A stretch of 8,047 nt of DNA from Pseudomonadota bacterium (GTDB lineage Bacteria; Pseudomonadota; Alphaproteobacteria; Sphingomonadales; Sphingomonadaceae). The DNA lies in the NCBI GenBank assembly GCA_023426225.1, contig JAFABD010000201.1:1-8047 (forward strand), written 5' to 3'. The translations under genes and the position numbers were made by a program. The notes under the pieces were generated by a model that did no database searches, had not been told where the DNA came from, and saw nothing but the letters and a program-made list of their open reading frames with translations. Below, piece by piece: positions 1 to 6,669 of the stretch (position 1 is its first letter; every line of letters starts with the position of its first letter).

Positions 1-33
1 GACGCTGACGGCGCCCAAGCGCTGCCGCTGACG

Positions 34-47
34 CCGCGGGCGCGCGG
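34..47 (-). terminator. Possible weak hairpin after the GGDEF-EAL gene
   Basis: The arms CCGCG and CGCGG pair perfectly around a 4-nt loop, beginning one base after the stop codon of the minus-strand c-di-GMP gene. The position suits a transcription terminator, but no U-rich run follows on the minus strand, so it does not fit a standard intrinsic terminator. In DNA this GC-rich, 5-bp GC stems arise often by chance. The rest of positions 1-48 shows nothing I can assign. Confidence 0.2.
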
Positions 48-48
48 C

Positions 49-2343
49 TCAGGCGGCGTCGCGGCGGGTCGCGCCGCGCAGGAACCAGACGAGATCGGTT
101 TCGGGGAGCGCCTGGCAGAAGAGATAGCCCTGAAGCTCGTCGCAGCCCGCGCCGGCGAGGAAGCGCCACTGCGCCTTGGTTTCGACGCCCTCCGCCGTCA
201 CGCGCAGCCCCATGGCGTGGCCGAGCGTCACCACGGCGGTGACGATCGCGGCGGCATCGTCGGTCTCGTCGAGATTTTCGGTGAAGCTGCGGTCGATCTT
301 GATCTTGTCGACCTCGAACTGCTGAAGATGGCTGAGGCTGGAATAGCCGGTGCCGAAATCGTCGAGCGCGACGCGGAAGCCGAGCGCGCGCAGTTCGGCG
401 AGGCGGACCGAGGCGATCTCGGCATCCTCGATGAGCAGATTTTCGGTGATCTCGAACTCGATCTGCGCGGGGCGGCAGCCATGGCGCGCGACGATCGCCG
501 CGACGCGCGGGGCGAAATCCGCATTGCGCATCTGCACCGGCGAGACGTTGACGGCGACGAACAGCTCGGGCCAGCGCGAGGCAAAGCCGCACGCCTGCTC
601 GATCACCCAGTCGCCCAGCTCGCCGATCAGCCCGGCATCCTCGGCGATGCCGATGAAATGATCGGGGCCGAGCAGCCCGCGCACCGGATGCTCCCAGCGC
701 ACCAGCGCCTCGACGCCGACCGCGCGGCGGCCGGTGGTATCCATTTCGGGCTGGAAATGGACGCGGAGCTGGCGGCCGTCGGCGAGCGCCGAACGCAGCT
801 CGTCCTCGGTCGCGCTGCGCAGCTTGACGTCGTCGTCCATCTCGGGCTCGAAATAGCGGCGGCAGTTCCGCCCCTCGCTCTTGGCGCGATAGAGCGCGAG
901 ATCGGCCTTGCGCAGCACCTCGGTCCGTTCGGTGCCCGTGTCGGGGATGATCGCGACCCCGATGCTGACGCCGACAAAGACACGGTTGCCCAGCAGGTCG
1001 AACGGATCGGTGACGGCCGCGCAGATGCGATCGCACACGGCGTCGACCTGATCGGTGGTGCCGACATCGTCGAGCAGCAGCACGAACTCGTCGCCGCCGA
1101 GCCGGGCAACGGTGTCATTCGCGCGCGCGATCACGCACAGCCGATGCGCGACCTCGCGGATCAGCGCGTCGCCCGCGGGATGGCCATAGGTGTCGTTGAC
1201 CTGCTTGAACCGGTCGAGGTCGAGCGCGAGGATGGCGAAGCGCCGGCCGCGCCGCGCCCGCGCCAGCGCGCGGTCGAGGCGGTTTTCGAACAGCGCGCGG
1301 TTGGGAAGGCCGGTGAGCGCGTCGTGGAGCGCCATGTGATGCGCCTGCGCCTCGCTGGCCTGAAGCTGAAGCATCGCGTCGGCGAGCTGACGCCCCGACC
1401 GCCAGAGCGAGAGCGCAAGCCATGCGAGCCCGGTCACCATCGTCGCGAGCAGGCCGAGCGCGCCGGTGATGAGCACCGGATTGATCTCCCGCGCGGCCGA
1501 ATGCGGCGTCCAGATGAAATAGCCGAGCCGGTGCCCGCCGCCATTGTCGAGCGGCACCGCCTTTTCGTCCCGGGCGAGACGCGGCAGCACCGAGAAGCGC
1601 AGCCCGTCGATCGCGTCCTGGCGCGCGATGCGGCCGAGATAGGCCTGATCGAGATACTGGACGGTGAGCAGGATGAAGGGGCGCGCCGGCCCGCCGCGCC
1701 GGCCGGGCTCGCCGACCGGCATCGCGCTGGCCGCGGCCGGACGCCCGCCGAGCAGCACGACGTCGCTTTCGTGCGCCGACAGCGCGTTGCCCGACGAATC
1801 GGCCTCGCCCCCCACGACGACCGGGGAACGCCGCGAATGGGCGTTGCCGGGGCCGGGCAAGCGCCCGCGGATGCCGTCGATCAGCGGCTGAAGCTGGGGC
1901 ATCATCTGGAGGATCCAGCGCGGGTCGCGCTGCTTGCCCTCGATCGAGGCATAGACCGGACGATCGTCGCCGTTGAGGATCAGCGTCGCGTCATGCCCGA
2001 ACATCGCGCGCATCCGGCGGCCGACATTGGCGTGCAGCCAGTGCTGATCGGGCGTGCTGCCGTGGAGCACCGCATCGAGCAGCGTCCATTGCGCGACCGA
2101 CTGCTGCTGATAGGCGAGTTCGTCGATCGCGTTGTTGAGCGCGCGCCGCGTCGCCTCGACCTGGTGCTGCGCCGAAATGCGGTTGAACTGGTCGGCGGTC
2201 CAGAGCAGCCCGAACCAGCCGACACCGAGCGTGAGTGCGATCAGCGCGACGATGGGCAGGACGATCTGGCGGACATAGCGCATGCCGAAGCCGCGAAGCG
2301 GATCGGCCGCGAGCCGCCTGGTGATCTCCCCCTGCCTGGGCAT
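49..2343 (-). CDS. CHASE4-GGDEF-EAL membrane c-di-GMP cyclase/phosphodiesterase
   Basis: A 764-residue inner-membrane signalling protein predicted to make and/or degrade cyclic di-GMP. A first membrane segment (about residues 23-48) is followed by a periplasmic region of about 235 residues resembling a CHASE4 sensor, then a second membrane segment (about 289-314) and a short helical linker. The GGDEF domain (about 335-495) keeps its active-site motif GGDEF at 416-420 and an inhibitory RxxD site (R407 to D410) five residues before it. The EAL domain (about 510-755) keeps EAL at 545-547, N599, E631, DDFGTGYSS from 661, K682, E718 and QGY at 738-740, the residues usually needed for Mg-dependent phosphodiesterase activity. 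Both activities may therefore exist; the net direction cannot be read from sequence. The periplasmic part carries a Gly/Pro/Arg-rich stretch (about 160-222). The ATG at 2343 is preferred although its Shine-Dalgarno is weak; M21 is a poorer alternative with none. The sensed signal is unknown. Confidence 0.95.
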   Translation of the reverse strand: MPRQGEITRRLAADPLRGFGMRYVRQIVLPIVALIALTLGVGWFGLLWTADQFNRISAQHQVEATRRALNNAIDELAYQQQSVAQWTLLDAVLHGSTPDQHWLHANVGRRMRAMFGHDATLILNGDDRPVYASIEGKQRDPRWILQMMPQLQPLIDGIRGRLPGPGNAHSRRSPVVVGGEADSSGNALSAHESDVVLLGGRPAAASAMPVGEPGRRGGPARPFILLTVQYLDQAYLGRIARQDAIDGLRFSVLPRLARDEKAVPLDNGGGHRLGYFIWTPHSAAREINPVLITGALGLLATMVTGLAWLALSLWRSGRQLADAMLQLQASEAQAHHMALHDALTGLPNRALFENRLDRALARARRGRRFAILALDLDRFKQVNDTYGHPAGDALIREVAHRLCVIARANDTVARLGGDEFVLLLDDVGTTDQVDAVCDRICAAVTDPFDLLGNRVFVGVSIGVAIIPDTGTERTEVLRKADLALYRAKSEGRNCRRYFEPEMDDDVKLRSATEDELRSALADGRQLRVHFQPEMDTTGRRAVGVEALVRWEHPVRGLLGPDHFIGIAEDAGLIGELGDWVIEQACGFASRWPELFVAVNVSPVQMRNADFAPRVAAIVARHGCRPAQIEFEITENLLIEDAEIASVRLAELRALGFRVALDDFGTGYSSLSHLQQFEVDKIKIDRSFTENLDETDDAAAIVTAVVTLGHAMGLRVTAEGVETKAQWRFLAGAGCDELQGYLFCQALPETDLVWFLRGATRRDAA

Positions 2344-2416
2344 ATGTCCCAGCCCTTTCCTATTCCCACCGAGGCGCGTCGGCCGGCACCGTTCCGGTTC
2401 ATGTCACATCCGTACC

Positions 2417-2446
2417 ATTATAGGCGGTCGCGCGGCGGCGGTGGCA
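2417..2446 (-). promoter_or_regulatory. Candidate promoter of the c-di-GMP gene
   Basis: On the minus strand positions 2422-2417 read TATAAT, a perfect sigma-70 -10 element and rare in such GC-rich DNA. The best -35 candidate, TGCCAC at 2446-2441 with an 18-bp spacer, is poor. Transcription would start near 2410, giving a leader of roughly 65 nt before the ATG at 2343. The same A/T-rich island read on the plus strand (CATTAT, 2416-2421) could serve as a weak -10 for the divergent aminopeptidase, but no convincing -35 accompanies it. Nothing else recognisable lies in the 201-bp gap 2344-2544. Confidence 0.4.
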
Positions 2447-2544
2447 CCGGCAGGCGCACGAAGATTGAGCCCGGCGCGCAATGGGTCCAAGAAGCCGCCA
2501 GCCGCGCGCGCCGCGCATCCCGAATCGCAACAGACGGACCCTGC

Positions 2545-4338
2545 ATGTCTTCCCACGCCGAACGCCTCCACCAACTCCGCCAGCAGCTTGCCGCACAGGG
2601 GCTCGATGGTTTCGTCGTGCCGCTGACCGACGAGCATATGAGCGAATATGTCGGCGCCTATGCCCAGCGGCTTGCCTGGCTGACCGGATTCCAGGGGTCC
2701 GCAGGCAGCGCGGTGGTGCTGGCCGATCGCGCCGCGATCTTCGTCGACGGCCGTTACACGATCCAGGTGCGCCAGCAGGTCGACGGCACGCATTGGGACT
2801 ATGTGGGCGTGCCCGCGACGAGCATCGCCGACTGGCTGGCGGCGCACGCCCCGGCGGGCGGGCGGATCGGTTACGATCCGTGGCTCCACACGCGCGGCTG
2901 GGTCGCCGATACGCGCGCGGCGCTGGCCGACAAGGGCGCGACGCTGATCGCCGTCGAGGCGAACCCGGTCGACGCGATCTGGCACGACCGCCCCGCCCCC
3001 TCGCCCGCCGCCCTGCAACCCTATGACGAGGCGCTGGCGGGCCGCAGCGCATCGGCCAAGCGCGCCGAGATCGGCGAATGGCTGCAGGCGCGCGGCGCCG
3101 ACACGCTGGTGCTGTCGGCACTCGATTCGATCGCCTGGGCGTTCAACCTGCGCGGCAGCGACGTCGCGCACACGCCGGTCGCGCTCGCCTATGCGCTCGT
3201 CCATGGCGACGGCACCGCCGACCTGTTCGTCGCGCCCGAAAAAGTGACCGACGCGGTACGCCAGCAACTGGGCAACGCCGTGCGCATCCAGAACCGCGAC
3301 GCCTTTGCCCCCGCGCTGGGGCAGTTGCAGGGCCGCCGCGTCGCCGCCGATCCCGAACGCGCGGTCGCGGCGATCTTTGACGCGCTGGAGGCGGGCGGCG
3401 CGCGCGTGCTGGCGGTGCGCGACCCGGTGGTGCTCGCCAAGGCGATCAAGAACCCCGCCGAGGTCGCCGGGCACAAGGCGGCGCAGGCGCGCGACGGCGC
3501 CGCACTGGTGCGCTTCCTGCGCTGGTTCGAGACCGAGGCGCCCAAGGGCGAACTGACCGAAATGCGGGCCGCGGACGAGCTGCGCCGGTTCCGCGAGGCG
3601 ACGGGCAAGCTGATCGACCTGAGTTTCGACACGATTTCGGCGACCGGCCCCAACGCCGCCATCCCGCATTACAAGGTGACCGAGGAATCGAGCCTGCCGA
3701 TCGCGCCGGGCCAGCTCTATCTGGTCGATTCGGGCGGCCAATATGCCGACGGCACCACCGACGTGACGCGGGTGATGCCCGTGGGCACGCCGAGCGCCGA
3801 GATGAAGGACCGCTTCACCCGCGTGCTGAAGGGGCATATCGGCATCGCCACCGCGATCTTTCCCGAAGGCACGACGGGCGCGCAGATCGACGCCTTTGCC
3901 CGTGCGCCCTTGTGGGAAATCGGGTGTGATTACGGCCATGGCACCGGGCACGGCGTCGGCGCCTATCTGTCGGTGCACGAGGGGCCGCAACGCATCGCCC
4001 AGCCCTTTTACCCCGGCGGGCAGGCACTGGAGCCGCTGCGCGCGGGCATGTTCCTGTCGAACGAGCCGGGTTATTACAAGGCCGGTGAATATGGCATCCG
4101 GATCGAGAATCTGGTCCATGCGGTCGATGCCGGAATCGCGGGCGCCGAGCAGCCGATGCTGCGGTTCGAGACGCTGACCTTTGCCCCGATCGAACGCACG
4201 CTGATCGACCGCGAGCTGCTGACCCCGCGCGAGCGCGCGTGGCTCGACGCCTATCACGCCGAGGTGCTGGCGCTGATCGGGCCGCAGCTCGACGCCGAGA
4301 CGCAGGCATGGCTGGCTGACAAGTGCCGGCCGATCTGA
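2545..4338 (+). CDS. Xaa-Pro aminopeptidase (aminopeptidase P family, M24B)
   Basis: A 597-residue cytosolic-type metallopeptidase predicted to remove the N-terminal residue from peptides whose second residue is proline. Two creatinase-like N-terminal domains come first (for example FVDGRYT in the first and DSIAWAFNLRG in the second), then a pita-bread M24 catalytic domain and a short C-terminal M24_C-type extension (ERTLIDRELLTPRE region). The expected dinuclear metal ligands are all present: D395 (DSGGQY), D406 (TTDVTR), H469 (GTGHG), E507 (NEPGYY) and E521 (RIEN). Their spacing matches human XPNPEP1 closely, including 74 residues from the first Asp to the His. Length and the three-domain plan also match that type rather than the roughly 440-residue E. 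coli PepP. No signal peptide is seen. The start is the ATG at 2545, where homology begins; its Shine-Dalgarno is weak. The frame stays open far upstream, back to 217, but only as antisense of the neighbouring gene. The cupin gene follows after 48 bp, probably co-transcribed. Confidence 0.95.
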   Translation: MSSHAERLHQLRQQLAAQGLDGFVVPLTDEHMSEYVGAYAQRLAWLTGFQGSAGSAVVLADRAAIFVDGRYTIQVRQQVDGTHWDYVGVPATSIADWLAAHAPAGGRIGYDPWLHTRGWVADTRAALADKGATLIAVEANPVDAIWHDRPAPSPAALQPYDEALAGRSASAKRAEIGEWLQARGADTLVLSALDSIAWAFNLRGSDVAHTPVALAYALVHGDGTADLFVAPEKVTDAVRQQLGNAVRIQNRDAFAPALGQLQGRRVAADPERAVAAIFDALEAGGARVLAVRDPVVLAKAIKNPAEVAGHKAAQARDGAALVRFLRWFETEAPKGELTEMRAADELRRFREATGKLIDLSFDTISATGPNAAIPHYKVTEESSLPIAPGQLYLVDSGGQYADGTTDVTRVMPVGTPSAEMKDRFTRVLKGHIGIATAIFPEGTTGAQIDAFARAPLWEIGCDYGHGTGHGVGAYLSVHEGPQRIAQPFYPGGQALEPLRAGMFLSNEPGYYKAGEYGIRIENLVHAVDAGIAGAEQPMLRFETLTFAPIERTLIDRELLTPRERAWLDAYHAEVLALIGPQLDAETQAWLADKCRPI

Positions 4339-4386
4339 ACCGCGGCACGGCCGCCTGAGGAGCCCGCCCGACCAGGGAGCACGACC

Positions 4387-4782
4387 ATGGCCTCGCTGAC
4401 CGAATATCCCGTCCATCTGGGGCAAGGCGCGCGCGCCGAGCCCCAGCCGCGGTTCACCGGCATGGAATGGTATGCCGATTATGTCCGGCGCACCGCCACC
4501 GACGGGCCGGAGGGGCGGCTGGTGAGCCTGCACCGCTTCGACACGCCATGGGACAGCTGGGAAATGCACCCGCTGGGCGACGAGCTGGTGGTGTGCACCG
4601 CCGGGCGGATCACGCTGATCCAGGCGGGCGAGGACGGCGGCGAGACGCGCCAGACGCTCGCGGCGGGCGATTATGCGATCAATCCGCCGGGATGCTGGCA
4701 CACCGCCGACATCGCCCCCGGCGAGTCGGCAAGCGTGCTGTTTCTCACGGCCGGTCTGGGGACGCAGCACCGTCCGCGTTGA
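4387..4782 (+). CDS. Small cupin-domain protein
   Basis: A 131-residue single-domain protein with a conserved cupin beta-barrel pattern. Motif 1 is W58-E-M-H61 with E66 (HPLGDE) and TAGRITL; motif 2 is GDYAINPPGCWH with H105. In the usual HxH...E...H metal site the first His position is occupied by E59, so a metal, if bound, would be held by some of E59, H61, E66 and H105. Similar WEMHP..GDE sequences are familiar to me in other alphaproteobacterial cupins, so this is probably a family trait and not a defect. Substrate and reaction are unknown; cupins include enzymes, sugar isomerases and ligand-binding proteins. The start is set by AGGGAG at 4374-4379, seven bases before the ATG. It lies 48 bp behind the aminopeptidase gene with no terminator visible between, suggesting an operon. 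Its last 38 bp overlap the end of the opposing small gene. Confidence 0.88.
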   Translation: MASLTEYPVHLGQGARAEPQPRFTGMEWYADYVRRTATDGPEGRLVSLHRFDTPWDSWEMHPLGDELVVCTAGRITLIQAGEDGGETRQTLAAGDYAINPPGCWHTADIAPGESASVLFLTAGLGTQHRPR

Positions 4783-4933
4783 CGGCGGCGGCGGGATCAT
4801 CGGCCGCGTCGGCGGCGGCGGTTTCCGCCGCGGCGCGCGCCTGGGCCTTGCGCCGGCGCAGATTGGCGCGCAGCGCCTCGGCCAGGCGGGCCTTCTTGTC
4901 AGGCTTGTCGGCGTGGTTTTCGCGATCGTTCAT
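4745..4933 (-). CDS. Small basic/Ala-rich hypothetical protein
   Basis: A predicted 62-residue soluble protein of unknown function. The first 35 residues are strongly basic and probably helical (KKARLAEALRANLRRRKAQA); the remainder is an Ala/Asp-rich, likely disordered tail. I recall similar short ORFs in sphingomonad genomes but cannot name a family. The ATG at 4933 is chosen because the charged, gene-like composition begins there; it has no Shine-Dalgarno. An in-frame ATG at 4990 has a good one (GGAGG at 5002-4998, seven bases away) and would give 81 residues, but the added residues, with two Cys and a hydrophobic VCVFI stretch, look unlike the rest and the segment coincides with the tRNA promoter. 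The 3' end runs 38 bp into the cupin gene on the other strand. The basic helix might suit RNA or ribosome binding, which is speculation. Confidence 0.62.
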   Translation of the reverse strand: MNDRENHADKPDKKARLAEALRANLRRRKAQARAAAETAAADAADDPAAAVNADGAASPDRP

Positions 4934-4940
4934 CGGAAAA

Positions 4941-4970
4941 TCGATAAACACGCAAACTGTGCCTTGACAA
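4941..4970 (-). promoter_or_regulatory. Possible divergent promoter of the small ORF
   Basis: The tRNA -35 element lies in TTGACAA, whose reverse complement is TTGTCAA, so the minus strand also presents a near-consensus -35 (TTGTCA, 4970-4965). TATCGA at 4946-4941, 18 bp further, is a weak -10 (three of six bases). Initiation about seven bases beyond would fall on or next to the ATG at 4933, giving a leaderless or almost leaderless mRNA, which would fit the lack of a Shine-Dalgarno. The -10 is poor, so this remains tentative. Confidence 0.25.
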
Positions 4971-4993
4971 TCGGGGTCCCCCAAGGACATAGG
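4964..4993 (+). promoter_or_regulatory. Promoter of the tRNA-Thr gene
   Basis: A consensus -35, TTGACA at 4964-4969, is followed after 18 bp by CATAGG at 4988-4993, a -10 that keeps the central ATA. The tRNA begins 32 bases further on. The discriminator just after the -10 is very GC-rich (CGCGCC), a feature of stable-RNA promoters under stringent (ppGpp) control, so repression on amino-acid starvation is a reasonable inference. AGGCGCGCCT at 4991-5000 is a perfect 10-bp palindrome. Confidence 0.6.
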
Positions 4994-5025
4994 CGCGCCT
5001 CCACCCGGCAACCGCCGGTTCTAGT

Positions 5026-5100
<75 letters not shown>

Positions 5101-5126
5101 TTTCCTCCTTTCCCATCGCCGACCAA

Positions 5127-5172
5127 CGCCCCTGCGACCGATGCGCAGGGCGGCCAGCGCCGTTCGCGGCGC
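5127..5172. terminator. Two hairpins between tRNA and efflux operon, possible bidirectional terminator
   Basis: The convergent gap 5101-5203 holds two stem-loops. At 5127-5152 the arms CGCCCCTGCG and CGCAGGGCG form nine pairs with one bulged C. At 5157-5172 GCGCCG and CGGCGC pair around a TTCG loop. The site, between the ends of two opposing transcription units, suits termination, but neither strand shows a U-run after the stems. The only T-rich stretch, TTTCCTCCTTTCCC, lies directly after the tRNA and before the hairpins. Rho-dependent ending or tRNA processing is equally possible. Confidence 0.3.
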
Positions 5173-5203
5173 GCACCCGCCGGTTCGGGACGACGACGCC
5201 GGA

Positions 5204-6661
5204 TCAGCGTCCGCCGTCGTCCCAGCCGAGCCCCAGCGCCTTGTGGACCGCCACGAAATCGGCGGTGAGCATCGCGGTCGCCTGGGCCAGATTCTGGTCG
5301 GCGGCGAGCCGCTGGCGTTCGGCGTCGAGCGCGTCGATCAGCGTGGCGGTGCCTGCGCGATAGCGCTGCTGCATCAGCGCCGAGGCGCGGTCCGCCGACG
5401 CCTTGACCCGTGCGAGCGCCGCGACATTGTCGCGCTGTGCCGCGAAGCGGGCGAGCGAATCCTCGGCATCCTTGAGCGCGTTGAGCACCGCGCGGCGATA
5501 TTGCGCCTCGGCCTCGTCGCGCGCGCCCTGCGCCTGCTCGACCCGGGCGCCGCCGCGGCCGAAATCGGCGAAATTCCATTGCAGCTGCGGCGCGGCGAGC
5601 GCGACGACCTTGTCGATGTCGACCAGATCGGCGGGCGAAGTGCCGCCCAGACCGAGCAGCCCCATGAAGCTGAGCCGCGGGAACCGCGCGGCCTCGGCAA
5701 CGCCGATCTTGGCGGTCTGCGCCGCGAGGCTGCGCTCGGCGGCGCGTACGTCGGGGCGACGGCGCAGCAGCGATTCGGGATCGCCGACGGCAACGGTCGC
5801 GGGCGGCAGCGGGATCGGCGCGGGCGCGCGCAGCTCGCCATCGAGCGCGCCGGGCTGGACGCCGGTGAGCACGGCGAGCGCGTTCATGAACGCCGCGATT
5901 TCGGCGTCGATCGGCACGAGCTGCGCCTCGGTCGCGCGGACCTGACCCTGGAGCCGCTCGACATCGAGCGCCGAGGCGGCGCCGCGCGACTGGCGCTGGC
6001 GAACGAGCTCGAGCATCTGGCGCTGCATCTCGGCCGCGCGCTGGGCGAGCGCGCGGCGCTGTTGCCGGTCGCGCAGATTGACATAGGCCTGGGCGATGTC
6101 GGCGGTAAGCTGGACCTGGGCATCGGCGAGATTGGCCTCGGCCGCCTCGACCGCGGCGCGCGCCGCCTCGGTGCTGCGACGACGACCGCCGAACAGGTCG
6201 ATCTCCCAGCTCGCATCGAGCGCGGCGTTGTAGAAATCGAGCGAGGTTCGGTCGGCGCTGGCGCCCGTTTCGCCCGACGGCCGTTGCTGAAGGCTGATGC
6301 CGGGGGCTTCGGCATGGGCATAGGCGCCCATCGCCGAAATGCTGGGCGCGGCATTGGCGCGTTCGAGCCGGAGCGAGCCGCGCGCCTGGCGCACGCGCGC
6401 CTGGGCAAGCGCGAGGTTGGGGCTGGCCGCGAGCGCGCGCGTTTCGAGCGAATCGAGCGTCGCGTCGCCGAGCACGCTCCACCAGCGCGCCGCGACGGGT
6501 GCCGCCGGCTGTACCGCGGCGCCGCCGCGAGCGAACGGCCCTGCGACCGCGCCGCTGGCGAGCGGCTTGGGCGGCCCCTGATAATCGGGGCCCATGGTGC
6601 ACCCGGCGACGAGCAGCAGCGTGAGCGCGAGCGGCGGAAGGACGGTGAAATGGCGCATCAT
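5204..6661 (-). CDS. NodT/TolC-type outer-membrane efflux lipoprotein
   Basis: A 485-residue outer-membrane channel of the RND/MFS efflux type, the exit duct of a tripartite exporter. A lipoprotein signal peptide ends in LLVAGC, placing the acylated Cys at residue 21, followed by the family hallmark CTMGPDY. Two OEP repeats follow, with WEIDLFGG at 152-159 in the first, the linking RRRPDVRAAE at 300-309, WNFADFG at 362-368 and YRAGTATLIDALDAER at 434-449 in the second. Length is normal for the family and no residues look missing. It starts 5 bp after the stop codon of the MFS permease gene, so the two are surely co-transcribed and probably translationally coupled. A second Met directly follows the first: the Shine-Dalgarno lies 3 nt from the ATG at 6661 but 6 nt from that at 6658, so translation may really begin at 6658. 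The exported substrate cannot be told from sequence. Confidence 0.94.
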   Translation of the reverse strand: MMRHFTVLPPLALTLLLVAGCTMGPDYQGPPKPLASGAVAGPFARGGAAVQPAAPVAARWWSVLGDATLDSLETRALAASPNLALAQARVRQARGSLRLERANAAPSISAMGAYAHAEAPGISLQQRPSGETGASADRTSLDFYNAALDASWEIDLFGGRRRSTEAARAAVEAAEANLADAQVQLTADIAQAYVNLRDRQQRRALAQRAAEMQRQMLELVRQRQSRGAASALDVERLQGQVRATEAQLVPIDAEIAAFMNALAVLTGVQPGALDGELRAPAPIPLPPATVAVGDPESLLRRRPDVRAAERSLAAQTAKIGVAEAARFPRLSFMGLLGLGGTSPADLVDIDKVVALAAPQLQWNFADFGRGGARVEQAQGARDEAEAQYRRAVLNALKDAEDSLARFAAQRDNVAALARVKASADRASALMQQRYRAGTATLIDALDAERQRLAADQNLAQATAMLTADFVAVHKALGLGWDDGGR

Positions 6662-6664
6662 GAG

Positions 6665-6669
6665 CCTCA
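6665..6669 (-). promoter_or_regulatory. Shine-Dalgarno overlapping the upstream stop codon
   Basis: On the minus strand TGAGG combines the TGA stop of the MFS permease gene with the GAGG ribosome-binding site of the lipoprotein gene. A ribosome ending the first gene would therefore stand on the start signal of the second, typical of translational coupling. The spacing favours the second of the two tandem ATG codons. Confidence 0.6.

Noticed and set aside
217..2544. A plus-strand frame open from 217 through to the end of the aminopeptidase at 4338, about 1373 codons
   Set aside because: The part before 2545 is antisense to the clear GGDEF-EAL gene, and its translation is the charged, low-complexity type produced by antisense GC-rich codons. 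The aminopeptidase homology begins only at 2545.
2404..4800. A long minus-strand open frame of about 798 codons opposite the aminopeptidase and cupin
   Set aside because: It mirrors two well-supported genes and shows no recognisable domain; stop-free antisense frames are common in DNA with this codon bias.
4815..4831. A perfect 7-bp stem (GCGGCGG/CCGCCGC) with a TTT loop soon after the cupin stop codon, as a possible cupin terminator
   Set aside because: It arises from runs of Ala codons in the opposing small ORF and is not followed by a T-run on the plus strand.
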